Assembly: GCA_949987705.1 (NCBI GenBank) | Contig: OX465281.1 | Span: forward strand, 221,063,978-221,127,977 | DNA length: 64,000 nt | Source: Thereva unica | Taxonomy: Eukaryota > Arthropoda > Insecta > Diptera > Therevidae | Direction: 5' to 3' | In this document: positions 31,652 to 43,502 of the stretch, piece by piece | Layout: each line of letters starts with the position of its first letter | Position numbering within the stretch: position 1 is the stretch's first letter | Program-made: the position numbers and the translations under genes | The notes under the pieces: generated by a model | The model's input: only the letters and a program-made list of their open reading frames with translations | What the model was told of the DNA's origin: nothing | The model's database searches: none

Positions 31652-32480
31652 TTGTGTTGGGTAAGAGCAATATTCCGGCAGTACTAAGTAATAATGCATC
31701 ATGTGGAACAGTTTATTAAATTAGCACCTGTATTATGTAAGAAGGTGGCTTCCTAGGTCTTGTTATTTTCGGGGTTTTCGAGAGATGTTGAATGTAAATT
31801 TAAGTTAGTATACTAGTATCAACTTGTCATTAGAGTTTAGTGGTTAGACGCATTGTTTCTCAGCCTTTTTAGTACTGCGACTCCCGAAAATCCAAAAAAA
31901 TGAAGTATAACTATAATATTGGTTGAAAGATAAAAATCCAAGCATTTGGATGGAGACGACAGGAAAAACAAACAAACATGGAGCATCGGGTTCTTTATTC
32001 TTCCGTCAAATCGGTCGTAAAATTCAATTATTAAGGTCGATCCACACATAATCCCTGACGGCAAGCCACCGACGTTGTCCGTGTCAGTGGCTTCCGTGAT
32101 GAATTTTTCAACATCATGGAATTTAGCTCGAAAAGGAAAAGAATAAAAAAGAGAGCTGCTTAATCTTATTTGGACTCTTCGGGAAGTGGTAGGAGACTTC
32201 ACAACTTTATATAGAGGATTGGTGGACGACGAAACTAAATTCTACGAATAATTGAGTATGAGACAAACGCATTTATTGCCTTGCTTATAAAATCGTGTGG
32301 TTGATCCACACTGGTCTACATTTATGTTTTAGGAGGATGAAATACATTTGGTCTTCCAAGCAACCTTACATAAAATCAATCTTTACATTTCTTTCATTCT
32401 CTTGAATTGCGGTTTTTATGGACACCTGAAGGGTACTGAGAACTTCGTCGTACCACTGTGTCGGATGTGTGGGAAATTGC
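31652..32480. other. Intergenic, unassigned repeat-like DNA
   Basis: A 121-codon minus frame (32202-31837) shows no family I recognise. The phrase GGTCGATCCACACATA occurs at 32036 and again at 33121, suggesting dispersed repeat material. No boundaries were found. Confidence 0.35.
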
Positions 32481-32493
32481 TTCCTTGGAATTA

Positions 32494-32903
32494 TATTATA
32501 TTATATTATATTATAAGGAGTGAGGGGGCAACCCATGTGGTGAACACTGCGGCCAAGTTAGGCCTATTGTGTACGTACCCCACTAGCGGAACAGACTATC
32601 GGCCTTCCGAATGAAGGCAAGAAGGTCTTTAATTGATGAAGACCGGACTTGGGCAGGGCTCAAGAACTCTCTGATAAACGTTCTTCTTCTAAGCCAGATC
32701 AGAGCAGGACATTCACAAAGAATATGTGTGGAAGTTTCGTCGCCTTCCAAGCAGAGTCGGCATTCTGTCTCCTGAGACAGACCTAGGTTGTGGAGGTGGT
32801 ACCGCAGTCCTACATGGCCAGTGAGATATCCAACCAGCAGCCTTAGATCCGCTCTGTTTAGAGTAATAGTGCCTCTTAAGGCAAAGGGTCTTATAAGATC
32901 TTT
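32494..32903 (-). mobile_element. 5'-truncated copy of the 395-3530 retrotransposon, exact 13-bp TSD
   Basis: This is the 3' terminal ~400 bp of the LOA/I-like family. It shares GAACACTGCGGCCAAGTTAG and GTACGTACCCCACTAGCGGA with 420-470. It is flanked by an exact 13-bp repeat, TTCCTTGGAATTA (32481-32493 and 32904-32916). A TTATA microsatellite (32494-32513) forms the 3' tail on the element's own strand. Confidence 0.9.
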
Positions 32904-32916
32904 ATTCCTTGGAATT

Positions 32917-34238
32917 ACATCGTGCCGATATTTTTTTTACTGATGCGCCAGTGTTACACTGAAGTCGCCGTCAGGTCACGGATAGGCTTTAGTTTAGTTA
33001 TAAGCAAACTTAATGTTGAAATTGGCTCTATTTCGTCTTTCGCAAGAACAAGACCAAGAATGCAAAAGCAAAATCATTTCTGATCATCACCAAATAAAAT
33101 CTTGTATGTGGTTCGCTAAAGGTCGATCCACACATATCCATGACGTGGCGACCCGGAGCATCGGTAAAAAAAAATAACTTCAAAAGTAAAGACCGTAGCA
33201 TAATAGTTGCTAATTTTCTATAATTTTATTTTGGCTACTCGTTTTCTATATTTTTATTTTCTAAATTAACAGCGTAAAATTAAACAAAAAACGAACAAGG
33301 GCGCCAACGGAACGGAAATATCTTATTCACAAACCATTTTTAATCTAGAAGAATATCCTACTTCGCTGAAGGTTCTTGAAATCAACTTTAATAATCAGTT
33401 TGAAACATAGATGGCTAAATTTTACCGTTAAATTTATTTTTTGTAAATTCCTTCTCTTCTTTATTATGGTTAGCGCTTGAAGTGAGAAATGACGCGGGGA
33501 CTGTAATACGGAATCATAGTTCTCGAAAAAACTGGTATTTCTCGGGAAAAACAAATACAGGCGTATCACAGTTGGCGTTTGAGGAGACAAATGTGCGTTT
33601 TTGACGACTGTCAGGTGACTTTTTCAGGCGCTTGATTTTGGTACATAACGGAAAATATGTTAAAATTTTTGAAGAAATGAACACTGAACACTAAAACAAA
33701 GTGCAATCAAATTAAAAATGGAAATTATGGAAATGGAGAAAAGTAAATTGGAGATTGATTATTTTATTAATAAAATTGGTAAATGATTAGAATTGAGTTT
33801 CCAGAGTAAAATGGCTCCAAAAAATTTTTGGTGTAGGTGATTTCTGATGCATTTTTGAAGTGAAACAGTTTTAGTCGCGGTAGAGTACTTTCTGTAGGAC
33901 CGTCATGAAAACTGTAAGGAAATGGAAATGTAGGAATTGAGAGGATTTCACATAGTAGGCAGGCTGAGGGGAAGTACGCCACTGTGGAGTTTTAGTTAGA
34001 GCAAAACTGGTTATGTTTGAGTTTGAGCAATAGGTGGTTGCAGCAATAGGTTGGCTGGCAAGTATTGGCTTAATATTTCATTTTTGTTGGATCTGGGGGA
34101 AATCAAATTAGTTAATATAAAAACATTGGTATATGAATGATATTAAACATTCAAAGAGTGGTGAAAAGCGATTTAGTTGAACGAGGGAAAATATCGATAA
34201 AATTAAGGTACTGCTACTGGTGCTCGAAAATCTTTTTA
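32917..34238. other. Intergenic, nothing recognised
   Basis: AT-rich DNA without recognised coding fragments or TIRs, apart from the GGTCGATCCACACAT phrase shared with 32036. Confidence 0.35.
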
Positions 34239-34506
34239 CGAGGTGTGACAATTAAGTAATGAGACTGATTATATTGCCGCGATTGTGGTAACCCTGCGAC
34301 CTTGAAATTCCCTTTCCCTTGTCTCGGCATCCTTCCCCTCTCCATTGATATATTTGCCATCGCTCTAGCTTGTTTAGTTCGCCTGCTCTGTCGTGTTGAG
34401 TAAACGTGTGTTCGTGGTGCTTGTCACGAAAATGGAAAAACGAAATCAAGAACAACGCGTCGCGATAAAATTTTGCGTCAAATTGGGCGAAACAGCTTCG
34501 GAAACG
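34239..34506 (+). mobile_element. mariner 5' fragment
   Basis: The left TIR-like sequence AGGTGTGACAATTAAGTAAT is followed by a short 5' UTR and an ATG at 34432 opening MEKRNQEQRVAIKFCVKLGE, the N-terminus of mariner transposases. The frame ends after about 25 codons (ASET then a stop) and homology stops, so only the 5' end remains. Confidence 0.85.
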
Positions 34507-34682
34507 TGATAATTACATATAAAAATTCGTCAAAAATTAGAAAAAAAATCAGCAATTCTTTTTAATTTACGTCAGCCAATTCTCGTTATCAGAAATCATC
34601 TTTAGTTCCGGAACGCGTTCCTGTTCAAAAAGGAAGTACCGGAACGACGTTCCGGAGCGTTCCGGCTCGACAACACCACTGA

Positions 34683-34897
34683 TTATAGGTCAAAATGGCT
34701 TTGTATGCATTTTTGGATGTAAAATATTTATATTTATCCTAAAAAAAAATTTAAGACTGATTGTTCTTTTAAATTAAAAGTTATCACCTTGAACATTGGG
34801 TTTATTTGCTTGAGTTTCATGTATTTTGAAAACTTTGATCGTGTTTTTCTCGAATCGAGTTTTTTGCATATAGGTCATTTGCCCTTTGCACGGCAGA
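34683..34897. mobile_element. CTGCCGTG-end MITE, truncated copy
   Basis: It ends GCATATAGGTC, CCCTTTGCACGGCAG, the terminal sequence of the family. The interior is collinear (reverse complement) with the two halves flanking the CR1-like element at 43364-43495 and 46729-46836, so it shows the empty-site structure. The left TIR is missing beyond TTATAGGTCAAAATGG. Confidence 0.75.
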
Positions 34898-34988
34898 ATG
34901 AACATAATTATATTTTAAGTTGGTTGTACCAGACTTGTTGGCCCAAAACTCCGCGAAAGGCCGTCGACTAAGTATTATATTCATTTTA

Positions 34989-35897
34989 GGAGGTGACTAT
35001 TTTCACCTTAAAACGTGAAACCAGAAACCAGAAAAAATAAATTCACCGAGAAAAGAACTATATTGACACCAGAAAAATGTTATATCGACACCAGAATTTT
35101 GAAAATAATCATTTTATAGCTATAAAAGTTACCCGGTAATATTAGTGGGTGATTTCAATGCTTGGGCTGTCGAATGGGACAGTCGACACACGAATGCAAG
35201 AGGGCGCATACTCCTAGAAATGTTCTCGCGACTAAACGTGGTGTTAGTCAACACTGGAGGCGATTCAGTGACCACTTACGTGAGCGATTCAGTGGCGGGT
35301 GAGCGATTGGTACACGCACAGCGACCACCAAACCATCATCTTCGAGGTTGGTCAGGGTATAGAAAAAAGGAATCCTAGGTACGGAACGGCTAGAGGATGG
35401 GCCGTTAAGAAACTCGACGCAGAGGTGTTCGAGGAAGTATTCCTGCATGATGCGAGGTCGGCAGCAGGTTTCAGGGAAGAGGCAGAGCAAATCGAAGATT
35501 CAATAAAACAGGCATGTGATGCATCCATGCCTCGCCGCGCCTGCAATCGTCAACACCCACCAAACTTCTGGTGGAAAGCCGAGATCGACGAATGCCGAAG
35601 GGTCTGCCTTAAAGCGAGAAGGAGAACTCAGAGAAATCGGAACTGTCCGGATTTCGATGAACTCCTTAAGAAATATAAGGAAGCGAGGAAAAGGCTGAAC
35701 AAAGCCATCGCTAGAAGTAAATCCGACCACTTCAAAAGGTTGTGCAGAGAAGCAGACTCGGACCTCTGGGGCGAAACCTATAAAATGGTCATGTCAACGG
35801 TCAAGGGCAAGCGCTCTCCGCCTATCATCTGCAATTTTTTCTGGTTTCACGTTTCTGGTTTCTGGTTTCACGTTTTAAGGTGAAAATAGTCACCTCC
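34989..35897. mobile_element. TIR element with 9-bp TSD carrying a retrotransposon endonuclease fragment (Pack-type)
   Basis: Perfect 46-bp terminal inverted repeats: left 34989-35034, starting GGAGGTGACTATTTTCACCT; right 35852-35897, its exact complement. TTCATTTTA occurs immediately outside both ends (34980-34988 and 35898-35906). Total length is 909 bp. No transposase is present. The interior (about 35120-35830) is a fragment of an R1-like ORF2. The 9-bp duplication suggests a Mutator-like origin, but no TIR match was searched. The right TIR has an extra internal GTGAAACCAGAAA repeat. Confidence 0.85.
35120..35830 (+). pseudogene. R1-like retrotransposon endonuclease/linker fragment inside the TIR element
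   Basis: Reads PVILVGDFNAWAVEW (APE-endonuclease GDFN motif), TNARGRILLEMFSRL, then, after a frameshift near 35290, SDWYTHSDHQTIIFEV (SDH motif), and a linker with PPNFWWKAEIDECRRVCL and MVMSTVKGKRSPPIIC, stopping before the RT. Both the 5' part and the whole RT with the 3' end are absent; the fragment abuts TIR-associated sequence on each side. A normal target-primed insertion would keep the 3' end, so capture is the better explanation. Confidence 0.75.
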
Positions 35898-36179
35898 TTC
35901 ATTTTATATAGCGTTTTGTGGTTTCTTCCTGTTGCTGAAGTTAAAATTAACACTTCTAAGAGGCAGTTGGAGTCACAAAATATAATTCGTTGACGGAGCT
36001 GAAGGGCAAACCTCAATCAGCCTACGAAAAACGTATAGAGGATTGGTTCGTTGTTGTATCTCCTTTGCCATATTCCATCCTCTCTGGTTGGGTCATAGCC
36101 CAAGTCTCGCTCCCATAACACTGTACTGGTCGTACTGATCTTATTCTGCACAATATTGCCTGTCTCTTTAGAACCAGAT

Positions 36180-36400
36180 TCATTTAGGGATACATTCCAA
36201 CCTTAGGTTTGGTGGGATATTTGACCGGCCATGTATAGCTACGGTATCACCTCCACAACCTAGGTATGTCTCAGAAGAGACAGAGTGCCAATTCTGCATG
36301 GAAAACGAAAAGAACTGGGTTAGAAGAAGAACGGTTATCAGAGAGCTTATGAGCCCCGCTCAAGTCCGGTCACTAAACACCTTTTAGCCTTCGTTCGGAG
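36180..36400 (+). mobile_element. Fragment of the 395-3530 retrotransposon family, 3' region
   Basis: The plus strand reads GGCCATGTATAGCTACGGTA and CACCTCCACAACCTAGGTA, then AGAAGAAGAACGGTTATCAG, matching the minus strand of 660-530. It encodes the Cys-rich post-RNase H tail, with substitutions and stops. Confidence 0.7.
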
Positions 36401-36419
36401 GCTTATACTTTTTTAATCT

Positions 36420-36590
36420 ACTTATTCTTTCTTCTTTTATCCGAATACGCTGCTGTCGGTGCCGCTTTAACAAATACGGTTTCTTGTCTAGTTTCTTCGG
36501 TTTCCCGATTCTGGTCAATTCGGCAGGTCGACCACCCTCCTCCTTTCACCTCCTGGACTTAAGACCAGACGACGACGGAGTTTCATCTAC
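36420..36590. repeat. Dispersed repeat shared with 48190-48375
   Basis: Blocks such as ATACGCTGCTGTCGGTGCCG and TAGTTTCTTCGGTTTCCCGA occur here and, in the same orientation, at 48236-48300, followed by shared CACCCTCCTCCTTTCAC and GGGACCAGACGACG-type sequence. Identity unknown. Confidence 0.7.
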
Positions 36591-37084
36591 TTATACTAAA
36601 CATTATTGCCTACAAAATACAATTTTGGAAAAAAAAATAAATAAATAGTTTTTGATTGAAATTATGGCCAAAAATTGATTTTTGATAACTTTGACCTTGA
36701 ATAACTTTCAAAGGGTTAATCGGATAAACATTTTTGTTAAAACTAAAATTGTAGAAAAACACGATATCTTTGGCTGCCATGTTTTTTTTTGTGATTCTGA
36801 AATTGTTTTCTTAAAAACTCACATGGAAGATGTAGACCAATTTTCAGCCATTTTGGAGTTTTGTCTCCTTAAAATGCTAATTTCTCCGGATTATAGGTAC
36901 ATTACAAGGCTCTTCTTCCCGCGCCTTAGATACACGTTCTTCTCCAACAAAATGTTTTCTTTTTCTTATCAAAAAAATATCCATTTTTTTAAATACATAA
37001 TTTTTTAAGCAAAACTTAAGTAAACTACGTGATATGAATATATTCAAGGCTAGATCGACTAATTTGAAATTTACTGAAAGCTGT

Positions 37085-37205
37085 GAAAATTATTACAAAA
37101 GAAGTATAGATGTTTTCAAATGCCGTGACATTCCGCACATGATGGGGTATAAATCTTTTCAAACTCCGTGACACAAAAAAATTGAACAGTTCTGCGCACC
37201 TCGTT
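37085..37205. repeat. Repeat block, inverted copy at 38700-38795
   Basis: The reverse complement of this stretch contains AGAACTGTTCAATTTTTTTG, GTGTCACGGAGTTTGAAAA and GAAAACATCTATAC, all found on the plus strand at 38740-38795. The two blocks bracket the hAT-like element 37568-38410. Confidence 0.6.
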
Positions 37206-37567
37206 ACCAAATTTTATAAATTTAATCCTATCGTTTTCCATCTTTTAAGTTAAAACGACAACAAACGCACAAAAAACTCAACAAAATAATTTGGGAAGGG
37301 ATGTGCGCATGCCGAATAAATAAAGTTAATTTGACTTTATATGTGTTGAGCAGAGTGCTTTTAAATACATGTAAAACCTCAGCGAAACCAAGTCCATCAT
37401 AATAAGCATAATTTTACTATAATTATGCGAAATATTTCTCATCCTAAAAATAAAATAAATTAAAAAAAATGCTGGAAAAATTTGTTTTAAATACTTATAT
37501 GAGCATTTTCATTCATAAATTCTCCGCAGCCTAAAGTAACACAACCAACCCCAGGCGGAAGCGTGCA

Positions 37568-38410
37568 CAGCGTTGCCAACTCTTTCCTCGAGAGACCACT
37601 AGATTCGACTTTTAAACCCACCAGAAAACCACTAAAATATTTAGTTCTTCATCAAAAGTAACTAGAAATTCCACTAAATCTTAAATTCCTCAAGCTTAAT
37701 GTTTGAAAGCGCTGTTTAAGCGGAAATAATCACACTAATTCAAAAAAAAGGAATTTACTGAATGCTGTAAAATATCAATATGTTAATAATAGAATCAGCA
37801 CTACTGAACTACGCAGGCTCGAGCAAATTGGTGAACAGAACATTAAAAAAGCCTCAGTTCGCATACGTTTTCCACATATTCAACTGAGAATAAAACAGAT
37901 CTCAGTTGACTCAACTGGACTAGAACTGAAGTTAAACGTAAAAGAGAGAATTCAACTGAAATAGTGGAACTTCTGACGGAAAAGCAACAACCATTTCAAG
38001 CACGAACTGAACATGAACTGGACTTTCACCGGTGGACTGAACTGAATATTATTGAACTGATGTAGGTGAAGCCGGGCCATTATCCCGCACTCGTACTCTT
38101 AATCTTTCTTTAAACTGAACTTTGAACTTGTTTCGAAAATTTCTTGGTATTTTTTGGTTTGATTCCATTTCAGAAGATGGATTTGACGCCACTGCTTATC
38201 AACATTGACAATAAACTTATGGTTTTTATTTGAGTGAGTAATAGTTTTTGTCTTATTATGGTTTACTGCATGGCCAAAACTAATTTTGAATAGTTGTATA
38301 TTTTCCTCTTACCACAAAAAAACCACTAGGCACTAGATACGATTTTATCCCACTAAAGGCAAGTCTGAACCACCAGTTCTAGTGGTAAAACCACTAAGTT
38401 GGCAGCGCTG
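37568..38410. mobile_element. hAT-like non-autonomous element, exact 8-bp TSD AGCGTGCA
   Basis: Left end CAGCGTTGCCAACT; right end AGTTGGCAGCGCTG. AGCGTGCA is exactly repeated outside both ends (37560-37567 and 38411-38418). Subterminal CCACTA motifs occur several times near each end (for example near 37603, 37630, 37673 and 38321, 38389), as expected for hAT transposase binding. It is 843 bp with no transposase. Confidence 0.85.
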
Positions 38411-38419
38411 AGCGTGCAC

Positions 38420-41400
38420 GTGAGAGTGTTAGAAACACAAATTTCGTCTATTTTAGTAGAAATTGCTACAAATTATTTCTGTAGCAAACGTTTATAATAT
38501 AAAAAAAAACTGAAAATAAAAAAATATATAAAAAGGTACGTTTTTCTTTCGTAATTTGTAAATTTTTTAAATAATCATTAAAAGCCCCAGAAAAATACAC
38601 TTCCCTCTAGCAATACGCAGTCGGGACTGATTAAATATCAGCACGTGATTTGATAGGACGAGTTAAATGGAGCTTTCTCCGAGCTTTTAAGCATTTTTAA
38701 GAGCTTTATACCCCAGGATGCGTGAAATGTCACAGTACGCAGAACTGTTCAAATTTTTTGTGTCACGGAGTTTGAAAACATCTATACATGGTCTTTTTTT
38801 TATATTTTAATACGTTTACGTTATATATTTGAAATTTAAAAACTTTCATTTTAAATTATTTTTAATTTTTTCGTTATAAATATTCTAAAAAAAATTGCTT
38901 ATAATTTTATAACTTATATTCCGGGACGCATTTCTTCTCCCTTAGAAGTGGCGGGATAAGTTTACAATTTTTTAGAAGAAGATGGCATCCCACCCCATCC
39001 CGCCTCACTTCGAGCACTGCCTATACTACATAAAAAAATCCCAATTATCGTTGTCGTACTACCTATAAATGAAAAAATGGAAAAATAGACTTTTTTGCTA
39101 CAAATAAGTAAATGGATAATAATAAGATTATGCATTTCTGGAAATAAAAAAAAATGATAAGAAACGTGTCGCGATAAAAAATGGCAAACAATAAAATAAA
39201 CTCAATGCCAGTATCAAAATAACAAAAAGCATAATGACGTAAAAGAATGAAATTTTACTTCGAATTCAGCTTGTTTTTACCGATTTTTGCTTGTAATTTT
39301 TAATGTTATTTATATTTAACTATCTTCATTCCCTGTCTAACTATTTGAAGTCATATATTATTTGGATTGTTGTTTTTTCCAACTTATATTTCTTTTCAGA
39401 TTAAGGAATTAACTTTATTGATGTTACTTGTGAAAAACTCATTTAAAATTGTTCCATTGACATCCAAAGAGAGAGAATTACTAGAATTAATTAATTCCGA
39501 CTAAAAATATAAATAGGAACATTGACACCTGCTTAATGACGTAATTGCAGCACTAACAACAGGAAACATAACATTATAAACAGGCTTAACCGCATATAAA
39601 TAAAACACTTTCGTGCAATTCGCAAAACCCTCAAATTACCCCCTAAACATGATACACTCAAGAGCTGCTAAACTGCTTTCGAGAGGCTGAAGTTTCACTC
39701 TAGGATCTTGGAGAACATCCGTGAAATAGAAATGTATACGACAATCTCCAAGATGTTCCAGATAAAAGTCTTATGGTTCCCACAAGCTGATTATTGACAC
39801 CACTTCCGTGCATAAATTACCCCCAAATGAATGGTATCGCATGTGCTTACTCATGGGAAAAGTTTTTCTCCACCCTCCCACCCAAGGAAAATAAAGCGTG
39901 GCCCAACACCACATAGCTTTAACCTCAGGAGGAAACTGCGGAAGTACGACAAGCAAATAAACACAAGGGCGAAGGCGCACCGAGGGTGAACCGGAGGAGG
40001 ACCCGGGCATTAGGCTAGAGCAAAGGATTTTCTTGGCTCTCACCTCATCATCTCTACCCCCGCTGGCTCACGGAGAGAGGCCGTCTTCATCCCTTCAGCG
40101 CCCTGATTCTCCGAATACACCCGATGGCCTGAATCTTGGAGGGGATTGTTTTACCCGTGCTGAATGAATAATTCTGTCATTTATAATTCCTTTTATTCAT
40201 CAACATTTTTAATTTAAATTAAATCCCTTTTTAAATATGAATGAAAGAATCCTTTTCTCCTGGCAAATTAAACTGTGTGCTCCGCGAGTCGGAGAGAATC
40301 ATTTATATTCGAAGTCGTAAGCTGCGCCTTAGAGCCAGAGCACGGGGCCGGGAAAAGAATAATAAAGAAAGCATTCTCTCCTCCTAAAGACAATGAACGA
40401 ATAGTCAAACTTCTCGTGCTCTATAATGACAATAATAACAGTAATAATCTGATGGCCTTTGTACTTCAAGCTCCTTTAAGGTTGCCGCGCTTTGTCTCCT
40501 TTATGATGGACCTGGTTAAATTGTCCGAACCCAAGCAGGATGGCGGTCTTAAGTATCCAGCAAAGCAAGGAGAAACCACCCAAACATCGCCATTTAATCC
40601 CTCGATATTAATGGTTCACTTCTTTTACGCGCTTTGTTGGATCTGATTGAAGTCGTTACAAGTCGAAGCCTTTCTTTATTTTACCAATGCAGCTTGATTG
40701 CCGCTGAAATAAATGATTCCAAGGACGAAATTTAGTAGCCATAAAAATGGATTATTTTGGTTAAGCTTACAAAATTATTCAATTCCATTGTTGAGTTTCG
40801 AATACTTTCTATGCAACATTTCCCCAAAGTCCAGCTCCTTCAAGGATCGCGTTTAATCATTAAAGCCTGGTATGAATGTGACTAAAAGAGACTGATATTT
40901 CAGAAACAACCCTTACCACCTCTTATTGGTCTATTCACAAGTAGCGAAAGCTCAGCGCCATCAATGAGCCCCACCCTTTTGATCAATTTCATGGGAGCAC
41001 GCATTGTTGGAAACTCAAGGATATATTATTGTTAATACCACAGGGGAAATCTTTACATAGCTGCATGCTGATTTGTAATCAACGTTTAAGTCACTGACAT
41101 ATACATACGTCATCGTTGAAATCTGGTCGAAGTCCTTACGATTTGCGTTGAGCTTTTGAAAGCAAATACATAGTATTATTTGCCCTTGTAAAGTAAGTTT
41201 TAAAAAGAATTTAAGGGAAATTATTTTGTATCCTCGTTTAGTCTATCTATCTTTGACGTTTTGGATCAAAAATAATTCAGTGACGGGATCCAATCAAATA
41301 CAACAATGTAGGAAAAATATATGTACATATGTCATCGAATCGAAAAGTCAGCTTTCGCCACAAGGAATGTTCCAGGAAGTTAAACATAAAGAGTTCGTTC

Positions 41401-41467
41401 GCTAGCACGACTCATAATGTGTGAATTTGCCCTCGCAAGAAGGTTAACCATAGCAACAACTTGGTTC
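38420..41467. other. Intergenic, low repeat signal, no gene recognised
   Basis: About 3 kb with few transposon signatures apart from the block at 38700-38795. Two frames (40043-39771 minus, 40275-40646 plus) are open but show no domain or family I recognise and no splice context. It is the longest stretch in the 27-kb spacer without evident transposon debris. Confidence 0.35.
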
Positions 41468-42060
41468 AGGGCCGGCGCTTGGGTTTTTTGCGCCCGGTGC
41501 TGTTCACTTTTAACACTTTTTGCGCCCCATAAGCTGTTCTTTTTTTAACATAGCCAAAGGACATTGGAAAAAGACACAAACAATCACTGAATGGGAGAAA
41601 TAACTTTCGTAGTTTGTGCAACATTTAAGATTGCACCATAATAATGCATATAACACAAAAAAAGATTACATAGGAAGTTTCACATGGGTCAACATCCAAC
41701 CAACAAATAAATGTTGTTTGCGGAGAAGAGAGTTTGAGAGGACGATGGGGTGGGCAATTTTTTTGAACCTCTGAATCCTTTCACTGAATTTTCGAATCAA
41801 CTGTTTGACAGCTGTGTGGTTGTTGTTGTTTTTTCTAGGAAAAGAAATGAAAAGAAATAGCAGAGAATTAAGATAATAAACAACAATAAGCTAATGCATT
41901 CTAACGTATAGTTCGTTGGAAAAGTTGGCTCTCGTTAAGTTTTCCCATGCGACTCTTCATCGAATATCAAAAGAAAATAGACGATTACAGCCAATTTTTG
42001 TTGGCCCGTGTGAAACTGGCCATATTAATTTGTTAGATATTAAAGGGGCCAACCACGGTC

Positions 42061-43159
42061 CAAGGACGTAGCCAGGATTTTGCTTCGGGAGGTGTTTTTG
42101 TAGGTTAGGTTGAAATGGCACGCTATTGGGCCCATTGTGATGCCATTAGCCATTCTAGTGTTGGAACAAAGTGCAGGCTATTTCAAGCCATTTGGAGCTT
42201 TTGATAAAGCGACAGAGTTCAGGGACCCCAGTATTTTGCAGCTCGTTCAATGCATCAAGGAAGGGTGAGCCAAGGAAGGTCCCTCTTTCCTTGCGAGGGC
42301 GGGACATGTACAGAGAAGATGGGAGACAGTTTTTTCCTCTTCTTCATTACCACAACATCAGCATAAGTGGTTGTGGGGAAGTCTTTATCTTTCGGCGTGC
42401 CGGCCAAAAGGGCAGTGACCGATCAGCGTCCAAAGTTGGCCAGATTGCATGAAGAGTGCGGAACACCGTTGCTGTAGTCCATCTCAACCCATCTCGAGCT
42501 AAGCTGATTTTCCTCCAAGCTAGTTTGTAGGTCCGTGTCCTTTCCACTTCGGTTCCCTGTCTAGCAAGCTCATCTGCCCTACGGTTCCCCTAATCCTATT
42601 ATGTCTAGGAATCCAACAAAGTTTTATATGAAACTGAATGGCAATCTCATACAGAGACCCGTGGCAGTTCAGAACAGTCGTGGATGTTGTGACGGCAGAA
42701 TGGGTTTTTGTAAGAATCATAATAATGATCTGTGTAAATGAGACCTCCCCTTCCCCTATACTTTTTTACTTTTTTTATACATAGTCATCTAGATATTTTT
42801 TCCTTTCTTCGGAAATGCAAATTACACAGCAATAAACATTGCGCACATAAGAATAAGACATTCGCTTATGTATTTTCAAATTTCCGCTTCGAAATGTACC
42901 AAGAATGCTACTGCGCATGGAAAATAGCCTTTTGAGAAACCTCACCTCGTTTGGTTCGCGCTATACATAGCTGTCGCCAAACATATTTCTAAGAAGAAAA
43001 AATGCGATTTGAATGGTGTTCTGCCTATCTCAAATTTAGTATACAATTGAAGAAAAACTATTTATTATTATTTAATTTTTCATGCTATCTGCGATGTCTT
43101 TTTTCATTCGGGGGGGGGGGGTTTGAACCCCCAAAACCCCTCCTCTGGCTACGTCCTTG
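42061..43159. mobile_element. hAT-like element, CAAGGACGTAGCCAG ends, exact 8-bp TSD
   Basis: Left end CAAGGACGTAGCCAG, right end CTGGCTACGTCCTTG, flanked by CCACGGTC on both sides (42053-42060 and 43160-43167). It is 1099 bp, with a 13-G run near the right end (about 43111) and a retrotransposon RNase H fragment (42108-42722) inside. No transposase was recognised. Confidence 0.8.
42108..42722 (-). mobile_element. 5'-truncated retrotransposon fragment, RNase H end, second copy
   Basis: Closely related to 12047-12625: shared TTGGGCCCATTGTGATG, ATTTCAAGCCATTTGGA and GGACCCCAGTATTTTG with small differences. The minus strand encodes the late RNase H/tail segment (YKLAWRKISLARDGLRWTTA). The 3' terminus is again at GGTTGAAATGGC. 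Confidence 0.75.
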
Positions 43160-43502
43160 CCACGGTCGAACAATTTGCGCAACGAAGCCCGTTGTGCAAA
43201 CATTTTCCCTGTGCATGGGGCGGTTTGATGTTTTGCGCAACTGTTTGATGAAAATCAAACACGTTTGAAAATTTTTGTACAACGAACAGCGTTGTGCAAG
43301 CTGTTGCCTTGTGTTTGGTGACGTTGGTGCATTTAAAGTCATCGTAAATTTCAATTGCCAAATCTGCCGTGCAAAGGGCAAATGACCTTATATGCGCAAA
43401 GCTCGATTCGAGAAAAACGCGATCAAAGTTTTCAAAATATATGAAACCGAAGCAAATAAAGCCAATCTTCAAGGTGATAACTTTTGATTAAAAAGTACAA
43501 CC

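Noticed and set aside
31837..32202. 121-residue minus frame as a possible host gene
   Set aside because: No recognisable domain or splice context, and nearby sequence repeats at 33121, so repeat-derived DNA is more likely.
40275..40646. 123-residue plus frame as a possible gene
   Set aside because: No family, signal or conserved pattern recognised; the length is within chance expectation for a 64-kb window.
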